Below, in pieces: positions 13,809 to 26,122 of a DNA stretch of 64,000 nucleotides (its first letter is position 1; each line of letters opens with the position of its first letter). The DNA is from Channa striata (taxonomy: Eukaryota; Chordata; Actinopteri; Anabantiformes; Channidae). The stretch spans positions 2,108,001-2,172,000 of the forward strand of contig CM065182.1 of the NCBI GenBank assembly GCA_033026295.1, read 5' to 3'. The notes beneath the pieces are model-generated. The model was not told the DNA's origin, ran no database searches, and worked only from the letters and a program-made list of their open reading frames with translations. A program made the translations under genes and the position numbers.

Positions 13809-15065
13809 TGATTTGATTTGCCTCCAATTTGCCACTTATTTTCTTCCTCGCCGGCTCTTCAACTCCACTTTCTTAACACACACACACCTCCACTCATATG
13901 AGAGTGGCCATTATTTAGCTTGTAACCAAGCACCATTTTCTCTTTGCAGTCAGCCTGTGGCCTAAAAGCTTATTGGAAAGCTCTCAGTGCTCTGTGTGCG
14001 TGAACGGGGAGTCTTTAAAACACAGGGAGAGGAGAGGAGTTATATTTCATTACTACAGTGCATTTGTTTGATTTGTGACGGACTTTTTTGAGGGGCAGAG
14101 ATCCACAGTGCAACACGGTTGATGTGTAGAAATGAGAAAGCAAATCAAGCGATGAAGAAATATCAGTTTGTTATTGAGTTTAAACTCATTAAGATAGTGA
14201 AGGTGTTTTCAGTGCAGTGTGGTTTAAACTAAATATTGTTACAGTCCATAAAGATGAAGATATGGAGACAAATGTATTTTTGTAAAGGTATAAATCCATA
14301 ATTATAGGTTTGTACAATATGCACATGAATTTTGCAACACCACATCCGAGGGATTGAGAATTTCCTCCATGTTTATACACATTACAAGCGTTAACAGATG
14401 CTTAGCACACATGGATCCTTGTGGTTTGCTCCTTGTTAAATTACTAATTAAAGACTAATGACTCACACACACACACACAGGCAAAATGAAGACCAGCTGA
14501 GTAAACTAGACTAGAAAGTGAATTAGACCTTTTAGAAGGTTTAGAACCAGGATTTCAGCACAAATCTGATGTTCATACACTGTTTTTTAATGTAATTGCC
14601 AGTTTAAGTTGGGAACAAAAAGAACAGGAAGCCAAATGGAGAGGCGAGTTAGTTTTGGGCAGTGGTGGACTCGGGCGTCCTTCAGATGGTTTCTAACTGT
14701 GAACGATCATGCATGATTAGCAAAACGCCTACATGGATAACTGTGTTTGGTCGTGACTTTGCTCCACTTTGAGTGAATCCTGGAGGGCACGACTTGAACA
14801 GGGGGAATATGTTCACCTCGTGTAAAAGTTTAACGCCCCTCGAATGGCCTCAGCGGGCTCCCTTTTATAACTAGAGATACACAGAGACGCACATTTGACT
14901 TGTTTCTAATCAGAAATGCATCTGCAGGACAACGAGCCTCCGTCCAGGTTTGAGTACATCAAAATAAATGCAACAGACTGAAGATGTACTGGGAAAATCG
15001 ACAAAAAGTAACAGAATCATCGTCTTGTGATTGGACTTTTATTATGTCAGTCTTTGCTGTTTTTC

Positions 15066-15100
15066 AAAGTGCTTCATAAATACAGTTGACTTGACTTGAC
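15066..15100 (+). repeat. retroelement-like 3' tail with TTGAC repeats
   Basis: The phrase aaagtgcttcataaatacag followed by three TTGAC units is the kind of tandem tail left by fish L2/Rex-type LINEs ('gtgctttataaataaa...ttga'). The upstream body is not recognisable. Confidence 0.45.
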
Positions 15101-15240
15101 GTGGGTGAAAACCAGAATCCGGTGTTTTACTTGAAAACGGTTGATTTACTTAAAGGGCGACTTCACCCAGTTTTCTACTTTCTTTCTGGGACAAAAGTCT
15201 AATACGTGTTTATGAACGCTATGAAACCTTCCTCTGTCCT

Positions 15241-15345
15241 CCCTATAATGAAATATGTCTTTACTTCTTCCTGGAAAAACACCTCCAGATGACATCATTT
15301 GAGGGTATTTAAATAGATGTGTACTTGCTGAACTAGGTTATAAAA
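15241..15345 (-). repeat. partial copy of the foldback MITE-like family
   Basis: It starts ccctataatgaaatatgtct and passes through cacctccagatgacatcatt. It matches the left half of the element at 30957-31166, including the spacer words 'cttgct' and 'ctaggtt'. The right arm ending in ataggg is absent. Confidence 0.5.
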
Positions 15346-15561
15346 TTAATAAAACTAATTTCATTACCTCTGACTCTGGGAAACTTTGCCTTTGAAGGTG
15401 CTCGACACAAATCCTTACGTACCATTAGAGTGGAACTCAGGCTCTAAGTCTCACATGTCCGATGCTCCTGTGTTTTCTCCGTGGCTGCACTGCCCTCACA
15501 GAAATAGAATAACTGCTTCTGCACAAAAACACACAGCAAACACCAAGATTGTGTAAAGCAC

Positions 15562-15564
<3 letters not shown>

Positions 15565-15634
<70 letters not shown>
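15565..15634 (+). repeat. (CA)35 microsatellite
   Basis: This is 70 bp of uninterrupted CA dinucleotide. It explains the Cys-Val open frames on the minus strand. Confidence 0.98.
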
Positions 15635-15635
<1 letters not shown>

Positions 15636-18600
15636 CTGAGTGCAGGTGTTGCTGCTGTCACTGTGAGTGTTACTCTCCTGCCAAACTGCTGATGCTTTAA
15701 TCTCGCCAACATCTGGAGATCAGCATCACTGCAGCTTCGCTCGCTTTTATTTTGATTTATCCTCGCTCCTGTCATTCAGGACACTTTTCACTCGCTTTAT
15801 TTCTGTTTTTTCCTGCGATCTTTTGTTGAGAGCCACACAAAAGTTCTTCAAATCTGTTTACAGAAATGCCATTTCCTATCACACTGTAACCTTGTTGTGG
15901 AATTACCAGTGTCGCGCTCGTTCTGAGCTTTTATTAGAATAGCAGCAGTGTTGCCATAAAATGTGCAACTCGGGCTGTTACAAATTTACAGTAATGAGAT
16001 TATTCCAGTGAAGAGGCGAAAACCTGCAGAAATAATTTAGCTGTTCTGTGCCTTTCCAAGGCTGTGTCAGTAAAAATATAATAGAAAACATAACATGCTG
16101 CCTGCTTCCAAGGTGTTCACTGTGCCAAGAGTTTGGTGCGGAATTAGAATTGTGTACATATAAAACCTTGCTGCACTTTTCTTCCCACATTTTAGAGATA
16201 TTCTCCAAACTCCGGCTCGAGACGTTAATGCTTTGTGACTTTTTCATTTTCTTGCCGTTGCCGACTTACCAAATTTTACTGACATGATCTGTTTCATTTT
16301 GAAGTTTTAGCTTGGTATCAGTTTCAGGGTCGTTTATCTGAACCCATCACACCACAAGAGGAAATGGAAAACCTGTCCGTCAGTCTCTGTATCTCGTGTG
16401 TGGTTTTTCATAATCGTGCTTCTCGGTGTAAACAAGTGTCAGAGCAGCATCGTCAGCTGAACCGGATCCCGTTCAGACGGGCGATTGGACAGGACAGCAG
16501 TTTGTTCCTGGGTGAACACAGTGTGTCTGCCGTGGCTCTCAGCCATGTTTTGGAAGGTCTGTGCTGTGGCAGGTGTTTGCAGATGGAAATATAAAAGAAA
16601 ATGTGATGCAGGATCACACGCGTTATTAATCCCCACTCGCAGGCTGCTGCTCCCTCCGAGGTTTTTGCCAAAGAGCCGATCAACTGCCTGGGTGACTTTT
16701 GGCTCATTCGGATGTTGGATGATGTATCATTGTCTTCGTGTTTGTATCTGGATAAGTCTGAACTAAAGAAGAGCTGCAGAAAGCTGCCGCTGCCTAAACT
16801 CTAAAAGCAATCTTAGGTTTCGGAAGACAACACAGTGATTTTAGTTGCTTCATTTAGATTCAGTTTGGAAGCGTCTCCATTGAAGTTGCGCTGTTGCTAT
16901 GAAACTGGGTGTAATTATTCACTGTCAGTACAAACACTCAGACAGTTTCCCTTTAAACCAGCATCACTTCGAGTATATCAACGTTCAAATGTAATCCATC
17001 CAAATCCATAGATGAGCATCGTCTCCCAAGTCTCCACGTCCCAGTTCACGAAACGAAATGGATTGGATTTTAGGTGAACTACTCAAAAAGGACACTTGAA
17101 GTAAATGATTGGATTTCCCCCTGATCTGCATGACAATAACTGACAACATGTCCGAAAAAATTACACCATTGGACCTGAATGATTAAAAATACAAAAATTT
17201 ACCGACCCCATTAATTTTTTTCAACAAGATTTTACTCTGTCTCACATCTAAAATTCTTTTCTCAGAGTAAAATAGGTTTGGTGTTTAGTGACCTTTCAGG
17301 GGAAGCAAAAAACTTTGGGGAAAATGGAAAAAAGTCCCAGATGGCAATTCCAAGTGGCACAGTGTGCAATGACAACTATAAATCCCCTTAACTCTCCCCT
17401 GAAGGCTCTATGCAGTGCACCACCACGGCCCCAAAAGCCCTTAAGTGGGTCCCCTTGTAGCTGCCATGTGACAGCTTAGTTAGCACATTCAGGTTCCTGC
17501 ACCTGTCGTTCATACGACTGTAACCTTCAGCACAGTGAAATTTTCTGTCTGATGACTAAAAGACACAAGGAGAAAAAGGCTCAATGGGCTTCCCAGCCTC
17601 AGTGGAATAGAACCAGTCCAGGTCATAAACAGAAAAAATACTTAAGTATTTCCAAAACTTTTGCCTGAGTATGTGTGATGTCATATGCAGATTCTACGGT
17701 TCACCACAGAAAGAAACTAATAGAGTCTAATCGAACAGTCCTGGAGGAAACCATCATTCAGGAAGGGGACACGATGGGCAACGTTGGTGGAGCAGTGGGA
17801 TCAGTCCAAATACATCCGTGACCGTAGACGCCGTAACACAAACTAACCAGTGTGAGCTTTGTGAAGGAGGTTTTATCACCGGGCTGTTTGTTTGAGGTTG
17901 GTGTGCGAAGGAAAGCCTGCCAGCTGAGTGTATGTATATGCCTCTTCATCTCAGAGTCTCCCATCAACAACAATGAAAATCCAGCCGTGCACAATGAGAG
18001 TTCTGCTGTTTTTGCTGACTGGTGCTTTGGAGTCTCCTCCGTAGCTTTCAGCGCTTTCTCACTGGGGCCCTGTCTTGTGCCATTTGTTTCACTTAGCGGG
18101 CAATGTTTGCGCTTGTCAAAAACGATTGGCTTTGGTGTTCTAAGGCGCACACTCCAAAGCACGGAGGACAGTAAATTGTATTTTTCCACACAGTTCTAAG
18201 ACCATTATTATGGCGCTTGAAGTGAACAATGCCTTCTCATCTTCACAGGCGGACAATTAGGATCATCATTAATCGACACAATCGGCACATCAGTTGGGCG
18301 GGGGGGTATAATGGTGTTATAGACCACTTACGGGGCCATCAATCAATGCAATTGCTAACTAAACTGTCTTTCACTGTGCCAAAAGTGAGAAGCTGGTCAT
18401 CAGGCTCAACAGAGAGCACTAATGTTCAGACGTGTCCCACCTCTTTATCTTACCATCATCTTCCCTACACGGTTGCATCACAAATCTCGGAGCGACCGTG
18501 GCCGTCTCCAATGGGTGCGAGTAATGGCTGAATATATAAGTGCCACACTATGGCGGAAAAAAGAGACTTCGATGCACTTATTGCTGCTCCCAGGTTCTGC

Positions 18601-18969
18601 AGCGTCCCAGTTCAGTCTGCACGTCGAGGCTTAAAGCATCGTGACATCTGTTGCCTTGCTTTGCCCGCACTAATTAGTGAGTGACAAATCCATCCCACCA
18701 CTATCATTTCCAGTCAACATGGAAGCAGCAGCACTGGATGCTCTTTCTGTGAGCACACTGAACATCCGTTTGCACAGCTGCACGCACGCTCATCATCGGC
18801 CCTTGTTAACGTGCAGGAAAATAACAGACGACCACATTTGCGCGTCACAGCTCCTCATGAAGATAATCTGTGTCTGCTGGGTGTGAAACTTTGCCAGCGT
18901 GCTCCAGAACATCTTTGGAAGATCATACTGTTGTGTTAAACTAAATAGATGCGACACTTGTCAAGGCAG

Positions 18970-19166
18970 ACGCCCACCCACCCTGAGCCTGGTTCTGCTG
19001 CAGGTTTCTTCCGTTAAAAGGAGTTTTTCCTCTCCACTGTTGCCTAGAGCTGTTTTAGGAGGATTTGTTGGGTTTTCTCTACATGTCTGTATAGTCTGGA
19101 CTTTATCATGTAAAGTTGAGATAACGTTGTGAATATAAATAAAGTTTGATTTAATTTAACTTAATT
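18970..19166 (+). repeat. L2-type LINE 3' end
   Basis: The phrases gagcctggttctgctgcagg, tttcttccgttaaaaggagt and ttttcctctccactgttgcc are followed by 'tgttgggttttctctacatg' and then 'tataaataaagtttgattta' with a TTAATT-like tail. This is the typical 3' untranslated end of fish L2 (Maui-like) LINEs, in sense orientation to sgcd. Its tail runs to within about 20 bp of the exon acceptor at 19185-19186. Confidence 0.75.
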
Positions 19167-19186
19167 CACTCTATCTTTCCTCACAG

Positions 19187-19372
19187 ATGACCCAGGAACA
19201 GTGCACTCATAGGAACAATGTCCAGAGTTCAGAGAAACCCCAAGTGTACAAAGTGGGAATATACGGCTGGAGGAAACGCTGCCTTTACTTCTTCGTCCTG
19301 TTGCTGATGATCCTGATCCTGATCAACTTGGCACTAACGATCTGGATCCTCAAGGTCATGAACTTCACCATA
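19187..19372 (+). CDS. sgcd: sgcd first coding exon: start codon, cytoplasmic tail and transmembrane helix
   Basis: This exon encodes residues 1-62 of delta-sarcoglycan. The tail (1-31) contains the family signature VGIYGWRKRC at about 23-32, whose basic residues mark the cytoplasmic side. A hydrophobic helix at about 32-55 follows (LYFFVLLLMILILINLALTI...), giving type II topology without a cleaved signal peptide. An N-glycosylation sequon N59-F-T sits just outside the membrane. The exon starts exactly at the ATG, after a tctttcctcacag acceptor, and ends ATA|gtaagt, a strong phase-0 donor. An in-frame TAA at 19157-19159 rules out an unspliced upstream extension. The context before the ATG must therefore come from an upstream non-coding exon that I cannot locate. 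The 186-nt length fits the family. The match to delta is near-continuous from residue 19 onward, and the first 18 residues are divergent, as is usual in this family. Confidence 0.95.
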
Positions 19373-22033
19373 GTAAGTAGTAACTTTCTAGTCTTTCTGA
19401 ATCACACCTGAGTCAGACCTACAGTAACTGCACATTTACCTGCACAATGTTGATTTAAAAGTTATTTTAAGTTAAGTTATTTGATCTTCAGGTCCCTCCG
19501 TAGACTCTATAGTCCATGTCCTCACATCTACATGCCTGAGTTTGCTGCTTTTCTTCTTTTCGTCTTTTCTTCATTTACGCACAAATCTGTGATAGTTGGT
19601 GGGAACGGTCTTCGTGTGTGAACTGTCCCGTCTTTGACAGTCTCCAGGTGTGTCAAAGCTTTATTCATTAAATGTAGAAAAGTCACACGACTGCTGCTGG
19701 GATCCATGTGTGGAGGATTTACTTTCCTTACTGGTGGAGATGAGAGTGTCTGAGTACAACAAAACAAAAGGAAGTTTACTTAGTCTTGGTTTTATTAAGT
19801 GTGTGTGGAGACATTGAACTAACTACATGAACCCGATCCAAGCTGCAGAAACTGAATTCATGCTGACAGCTCCCACTTTTCTCCTTGTTTTTTGAGGCAC
19901 CTTTGTTTTCTCCATCCGGGCTGCATTTAGTCAAAGTGAACCACATCTGAAGGATTAAAACGTTCTCTCTGAAGCTGTCTCTCCTCTCAGCTGTGTCATT
20001 TGAGCACATCAAAACAAAAACCAAACAGTAGCCTGGAGCTGGGTTACTGCGAGAGGACCCTTTAAACCCAGCATCACAGAAGAGATTCATTTCAGTCGAG
20101 ACGCTGCACAATGGAAATAACAAGAGATTGCAATCATTTAAAAATCATCTGGACCTTAATTTTTTATTGAAAACTAGAAAAAAAACATATTTGCTCCTTT
20201 AAAGTTTATGCCATCAACACGTCTCAACAAAGCGGGGACAGAGACATGTTCACCACTGCGTCACGTCTTCGTTTCGCACTCGCCTCGCTTTAGTTTGAAA
20301 ACCACAGTAGCACAGATGATACGTCAGATGCTCCCTCTGCTCCAACTGTGACTCGTGACACTCAGTCCATTTCAAATCACCAGGCTCTTGTTTATGTATG
20401 GTTTCTTCGTTGCAAGATGGAGTTTGAAGTGAAGGGATGAAAACCAACCTGCGTTCACTGCGATTATTTTCACGCACTGATTTCCAGGTCAGAGTCACGT
20501 CTCTCAGCAACGCAGTGCTGGCTGAGGGACTGGAGCTTATGAACATTCAGTGCTGCTTTATGTTCCCGCTGAGATTTAGCAGGATTCTCTGAATCATTTG
20601 ATATTATAAATCAGTGATGAAGATGAAAACCCCAAAACTGTTGCAGTTTTGCACGATTCTTAAGTTGTTTACCTGTTTGATTTGCTTTCAGACTGACGAT
20701 CCTCACGCCATCCTTTCTTCTGGCAGATTCAGTTTTTCATTAGCTGTGAGATATGTTCTTTTATCATTATACAAATAGGATAAGTGGTTATAGATAATTA
20801 ATGGGTGATTTGGATTCATATTTATTAATGCGTACTCATCCAGCCTTTCTGGAAATATTCTGTACAATAAATAAACAACTTTATTTTCTCTTCAACAGTA
20901 AAACTAGAAGCTATAAACAGCAAAACTAAAAAAAAAACATAAATAGTCTGAGGAACGTTCTGATTTATAGCATCAATATTGAAGACTTGGAGTATAAAAA
21001 ATGAAATAAAAGGCTGTGTCCACACAAAGCATCATAAACAATGCAAATTAATTGTAACAAAGTTAATTCATGCACCTTTAAAAATGCATAAACTGGTAAA
21101 CAGCCTGAGTAACTAACACCAGCCTCGGTTCTGTGTTTGGGAGCCATTTGGCCCCAGGTGTTGGCACTTTTATGAACTGGGAATACAGTCATTTTAATCA
21201 GTCAATTAATGAGCAATAAACAGCAAAATAGGCATTTTCTTCCATTAAAAATAACAGTTAGATTAAAGTATGTGTGCGTAGCAATAAAGATTTTCCTGTT
21301 CAAATTGCCCCACTCCTCTGCAGCACTGCTCCAACCCCTGTGAGGTTCTGTCTTCCTGCCCCCCCATTTTTACTATTCCCCTCAGTCCCCGTCTGTCTCT
21401 ACCAGTCTGCTCTGTCTCTCTGCTTAGTAATCCACTGCGCCTGTGATGAGTCAGATACAGATGCAACCGAGTAGGACACACACAAATATATATAGCGCGT
21501 ATAAACACACGCACATGCTGCTGCTGTGAATAATACATGAGGTCGGCTTCACAGCGGAGCTTTAATATGAGATCTACATAAATCAGAGAGCAGTTTCTCA
21601 GATGCTGAGCCATATGTTCTGACAGGGCGCTGCACCCACAGCCTTATAATGTTTTTAATGCATCTGCCTGCAGATAATGGAACAGTAAAAATGTGCTAGA
21701 TAACTTCGAAAGGCAGAAAATTCAAGTCGGAGTTTCGGAACGACAATAAACAAACGTCTTTCTTTGAGCTAATTAAAGATTAGTACACAAAAATAATCAC
21801 ATACTGCGAGTACAAACGTGTAATTACAATAATAATCATTCAGCTCTGATGAATTTTGGGGACATTTCTTACAGGTTTTGCATCGAATTTGTTTAAAAAA
21901 AAGAGCTTCATACTGCTAGTAATTATGTTAAGTGGTAAATGTACAATTTTGTTCCAGTACATTTGAGCAATTTTTTAAGCTGTAAGGATGTTTTATTTTC
22001 TTTCAAAGCATTTGTTGAATTCCAGTCATCTCT

Positions 22034-22275
22034 AATGATCCTACACTCTGATAAAAAAATCAACAGATGTGTCTGGACTCTGCATGTTTGTGATGGGCGC
22101 TGTAGATGGAAGTCAGTGCTCATTTTTATTCTTAGCGCATGCAAACTCCAGCATATTTTTACTGCCGTGCCATTGTGCTCTGCTCATGTAAATTAATTAT
22201 AAATGTGGACATGGCAGTAATGATCCTACTCGGACTGTTAAACTGATAAAAAAAAATCAACAGATGTGTCTGGAT
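22034..22275 (+). repeat. direct duplication, two copies of an about 30-bp word
   Basis: Copy 1 (22034-22077) has aatgatcctac, then ctgataaaaaaatcaacaga and tgtgtctgga. Copy 2 (22219-22275) has the same two blocks in the same order with a slightly longer spacer and A run. The copies are about 195 bp apart (start to start at the downstream block). The intervening sequence is not itself duplicated in an obvious way. Confidence 0.85.
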
Positions 22276-25200
22276 TTACCCTTCAATACAAATCTGAAGG
22301 ACTGAAGAAGGCAGGAAGTGGAAGAGGAGAAATGTGGTTGTCTAGGTTAAAGGTGGCCCACGAAGTGATGAAATATTTACACTGGCTTAAGGAGATGAGT
22401 GTGAATAATGAATATGAACAGCAAACTGACATCAAGGAGAGCGGAGTTTAATGCGTGTGTCAGTTTAAAAGTGTGTGCGAGACGTTCAAAGCCCTGGGAG
22501 TAAGTTTAAGCCATGTTTTAAAAACCCTCTCAGTCGACGTGTGGACGTACACGTCTTTGTGCATTCAATTACTAATACTTAATATGAAATTTACATCCAT
22601 CTCATTTGGATTTGTTAAGTCATCATGATATCTGCATTCCAGTTTTTATCTCTTTTATGATGGTCAGTGGTATCATGTCACATCAACAACTATTCTCATT
22701 TCCAGAAATTTACAGAAACGCAGCTTCTTTGAGGACGGACAAGCACAACAGCCAACTTGAGTTTGTCGGCGTGGAACATCAGCGTTTAAATGATTCGTTC
22801 TCTTTATGCAGCTGCAGGTTGTTAAACCACAAACAGACGTGTTCACGCATATTGCGGCGTGGCGCCATCTCCATCTGGGGCTGTGCTCTCCTCTCGTATT
22901 TTGAGCTATTATGCAAATGTGTGTCAAGTCCAGCTTGAGAGTTCTCCGCTCTGCAAATGGCTCTTCAAAAATCCGCATTAGCGCAGGTCAACAGCGTGTA
23001 GGTTGAAACAATTGTGAGCGCTGTGCAGCAGGAGCGCACAAACAAGACGATGATGAGACACATGTACAGGGAATGTGCTTTAAAAGACGTGGATTCAGAA
23101 TGTGTAAAAAACCACTTACTTACTTTGAAAAGTTCATGAAGTGTGTATGTGACCCCTGAAACACAGAATGTTTGTGATACTTTTATTTCTTGCCTGTAGC
23201 ATGTCACATGCATCTTCTCACCAATAACTTTATCACGTGGCTGCGTTAGAATTTAATTATGGAGTAAATTAAGAGAAGCTCTTAAGGCTAAAGCAGCGGT
23301 AGCGAGCAGGGCTTCAAAGTCAGGGTCAGAGGCTTTAAGAGCTCGGGACAGAAAAGTCATAAAAAGTTAATAGAAGTCCCATGAATTTAAAATGAAGGGT
23401 TAAAATGTCTCCGTTTGGGATTGTGCGTAATTAGAACAAAACACTCTTTTCCCAGACACCTCACATTTCCATGTTGTCAGACACAGTGGTGTCACCTGGT
23501 CATTGAGAGCCGGTTCTGGTCAGTGTCAGTGTTTTATCATTTTTGAGACTTTTTGCATAATTTACGGTCAGTTTGACTCGGCTCCATGGGCCTCTCACCG
23601 CTCAGCCTGTGCCCGTTAGGCTCCTTCAACAATCCTTCAACACATCAAATTCAAAAATGGACAAATAAAAAAAAAGAAAATGAACAACTGCGTTGCTGAG
23701 AAAAGTGTGTGTGCAGCTGAGCTCGGTGTGTATTTCTTTAGCTGGTCATGGTCCGTGCGTTTGTGCGTCACTGTCGCTGTGCGTCCGTGCTCGTGTTTCC
23801 TTCGCTGCTTCTGTCTGCACAGATGTGCAGCTCGTGCAGCTGCATTTCCAGCTCCTCGTCATGTGAAATAGACTTGTGGTGGCAGCAGAGACAGCCAGGG
23901 GCTCTCAGATTGAGACAGACTAAAGAGGCTGCACCTCACGTACGTGGCAGTCCACAGTCACTGTGGTAATGAGTAAGACGGGGAGGGTGGGGATGATGTA
24001 TTAGCTGCCCTCATGGCCGGGTCCTTCCAGTCCAGTGAAGCAGACCTGCAAAGTGAAGGGGGGGTGGAGCTGTAATAGAGACCTCACTGCTGGTAACATG
24101 TTCACGCCAGCCTCCCCGTTGATTAGCTGAGTCTGTTCTCCGTCTAGACGCGGAGCGGGAGATATGATGTGGCAAAAAAAACATCTTCACCCTCATGATC
24201 CATTCCTTGACTATTCGAGTACGCTGTAAAATGTTCAGAAGGAATCATGTGGAGTTTACCTTTCAGACCTTTTTCCAACATCTCTGACTCGTAAAGTGAC
24301 AGTGTGGCAGGATGGAGTCCACACCTGCAGACACGTCCATTGTTCGTTGTCTCTGGACCAATTTCAGTGCAAAATGTCTCTGTTGGCTGCAGATGAAAGT
24401 TCAGAATATACGAAGAACTGATCCTTCAAAACGAGAAAGAGACAAAACACAAAGCAAAGTGTCTGTAAAAACTGTCCCAGGGACAAAAAAGTTGAGTCTA
24501 ATTAACATGTTGAGTTTGCTGAACCTTTTTCTCTGGTTCATTTAACCTGCTGAGATTAAATAAAGTTAAACACATTTTTACCATTAGTTTAAATTACATG
24601 TATATAATACAACTGTATTTAAAAATCAAACATTCGTCTTTGTTGGCTGCACTTTTGTTTTTGTATTTTTATTTACTTTTAATTGTAGAGTGAATATGAA
24701 AAAAGATTATTGGAACCTAATTTAAGTGAAGAAGCTAGAATCAACATTTGGATGTATGGGCACAGAGATTATATATGTCAAAGTATTAAATAAAGGACAA
24801 AGTGTGGATGAATCGAGTAGATGAGAAAATTCTTGTAGGGAGGATGTCGGGTGGATGGGTGTGTCAAAGCACTGGACTTTGAACAGAGGTACACGCGTTT
24901 AATTCCCATTTCAAAGCGTCACTCAGTGTTTGACACTGTGATTTGTGTCCAAACCAAACAGCAAAGCTAAACATAAAATGGCACGTGGAGGTGAAAAGTT
25001 TGCACTTTGTGGTTGTACGAGTCTCTAAGTAGGACGCAGTAGGACAAGCTGGAGTAAAGAGGAGTTGATGTGTGGACATGGAATTAAATCACTTGAGCAT
25101 CATATCAATCACAAATACTCAAAATGATTCTAACATCTCAAACAGTGACTGAAAACATTTATTATGATTAGAATTTAAAGGTTCATCTATCATTTAAAAA

Positions 25201-26011
25201 AATGGTGCTCCGACTTTGAGGGAGCGTAGGAGGGGAGAATCGAAAAGTTTCCACTACATTCAGAGATTAATTGTACTGTACACACAGTGCAACGTGCCAT
25301 TGTTCCGACCGATAGGAGCCAACTTTGTTACCACGGAGACACTTTAACAGGACACTCCACTGCGATGGTCTGGCTTCTCCCTGCTGTCTGAGAGATTAAT
25401 GAATTGGAGGGAGGGATAAAGGAAAAAAACACAAAACGCTTTCCATTTTCTCCAGCCGCTAACCCCACTGCAGCCCATACTTAAAGGGAGGTGAACTGTT
25501 GTGACTGCGTGATACAGATCACTGCTCGTGGTGGACAGAGCCAAAGCCCACAGGAGGAGGTTTGCAGCAGCTCCACGTCAGGCCGCTGAACCAAGAGTTT
25601 TCACCTCCCCCAGTCCCTCAGTCCCAGGAGGGGCCTGTGCAAGGATGGCACAGCCAAAGCCTCTGTCTTTCTAAGCCCAGAAGAGGAGCTTGACCTTCCG
25701 CTCCGCAGCCAAACCACATGCATGCGCCAGCCCCCCGATGCTCGTGTTGTTTATTCATGGTTGATGGTTTATTGAATACAGATTCCAGTAGGAAATTTTG
25801 GCAAGGTCAGAATCAGTCTCTGAATTTGAAATGGGGACTGAATATGCCAGCTTGTTTTTTCGACCTGGGAGAACACGATAGTCTTGACATTTAAGTGGTT
25901 CAAAGGTTGGGTCATCCCCCACAGCCCCCATTGTTTCTAGAAATCTGTGGCTCAAGTGTGAATTTTCTCTCCTGTGTTGAAGGTGTGTGACGCAGGAGCT
26001 TGTTCAGCTGA

Positions 26012-26122
26012 CCAATCAGCAGCCAGCATGAGCGTCCAATCAGCAGCCAGGAAAATTCAGAAGCCTGAATAACCAATTGGCAGCCTAAAATAACAAAACG
26101 TGTGTAACCAATCAGCAGCCAG
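26012..26122 (+). repeat. four dispersed copies of CCAATCAGCAGCCAG (CCAAT-box cluster)
   Basis: Exact or near-exact copies lie at 26012-26026, 26036-26050, 26073-26086 (variant CCAATTGGCAGCCT) and 26108-26122, all in the same orientation, with steps of 24, 37 and 35 bp. CCAATCAG matches the NF-Y core consensus well. It could be a regulatory cluster or a decayed minisatellite. Confidence 0.8.

Larger units (their letters stand above)
1..19186 (+). other. non-coding sequence upstream of the first coding exon (intron 1 and/or 5' region of sgcd)
   Basis: I see no convincing coding exon on either strand. Open frames here are short, unrelated to any family I recognise, and lack a consistent splice context. 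Contents given separately include a G-quadruplex tract, LINE/SINE-like repeat pieces, a compound triplet repeat, a CCAAT-rich block near 13.4-13.8 kb, a (CA)35 tract and an L2 tail next to the exon 2 acceptor. In this family the start codon is normally preceded by a long intron, so most of this is probably intron 1. The 5' untranslated exon or promoter could be inside or further upstream, and I could not identify either. Confidence 0.7.

Noticed and set aside
15437..15775. Poly Cys-Val frames, also at 28889-29345, 36376-36709 and 43589-44070
   Set aside because: They are translations of CA/GT microsatellites, not genes.
17758..18189. 143-codon minus-strand frame with a 115-codon + strand frame opposite
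   Set aside because: There is no domain and no splice context, and both frames are open on opposite strands. It overlaps a possible conserved non-coding region.
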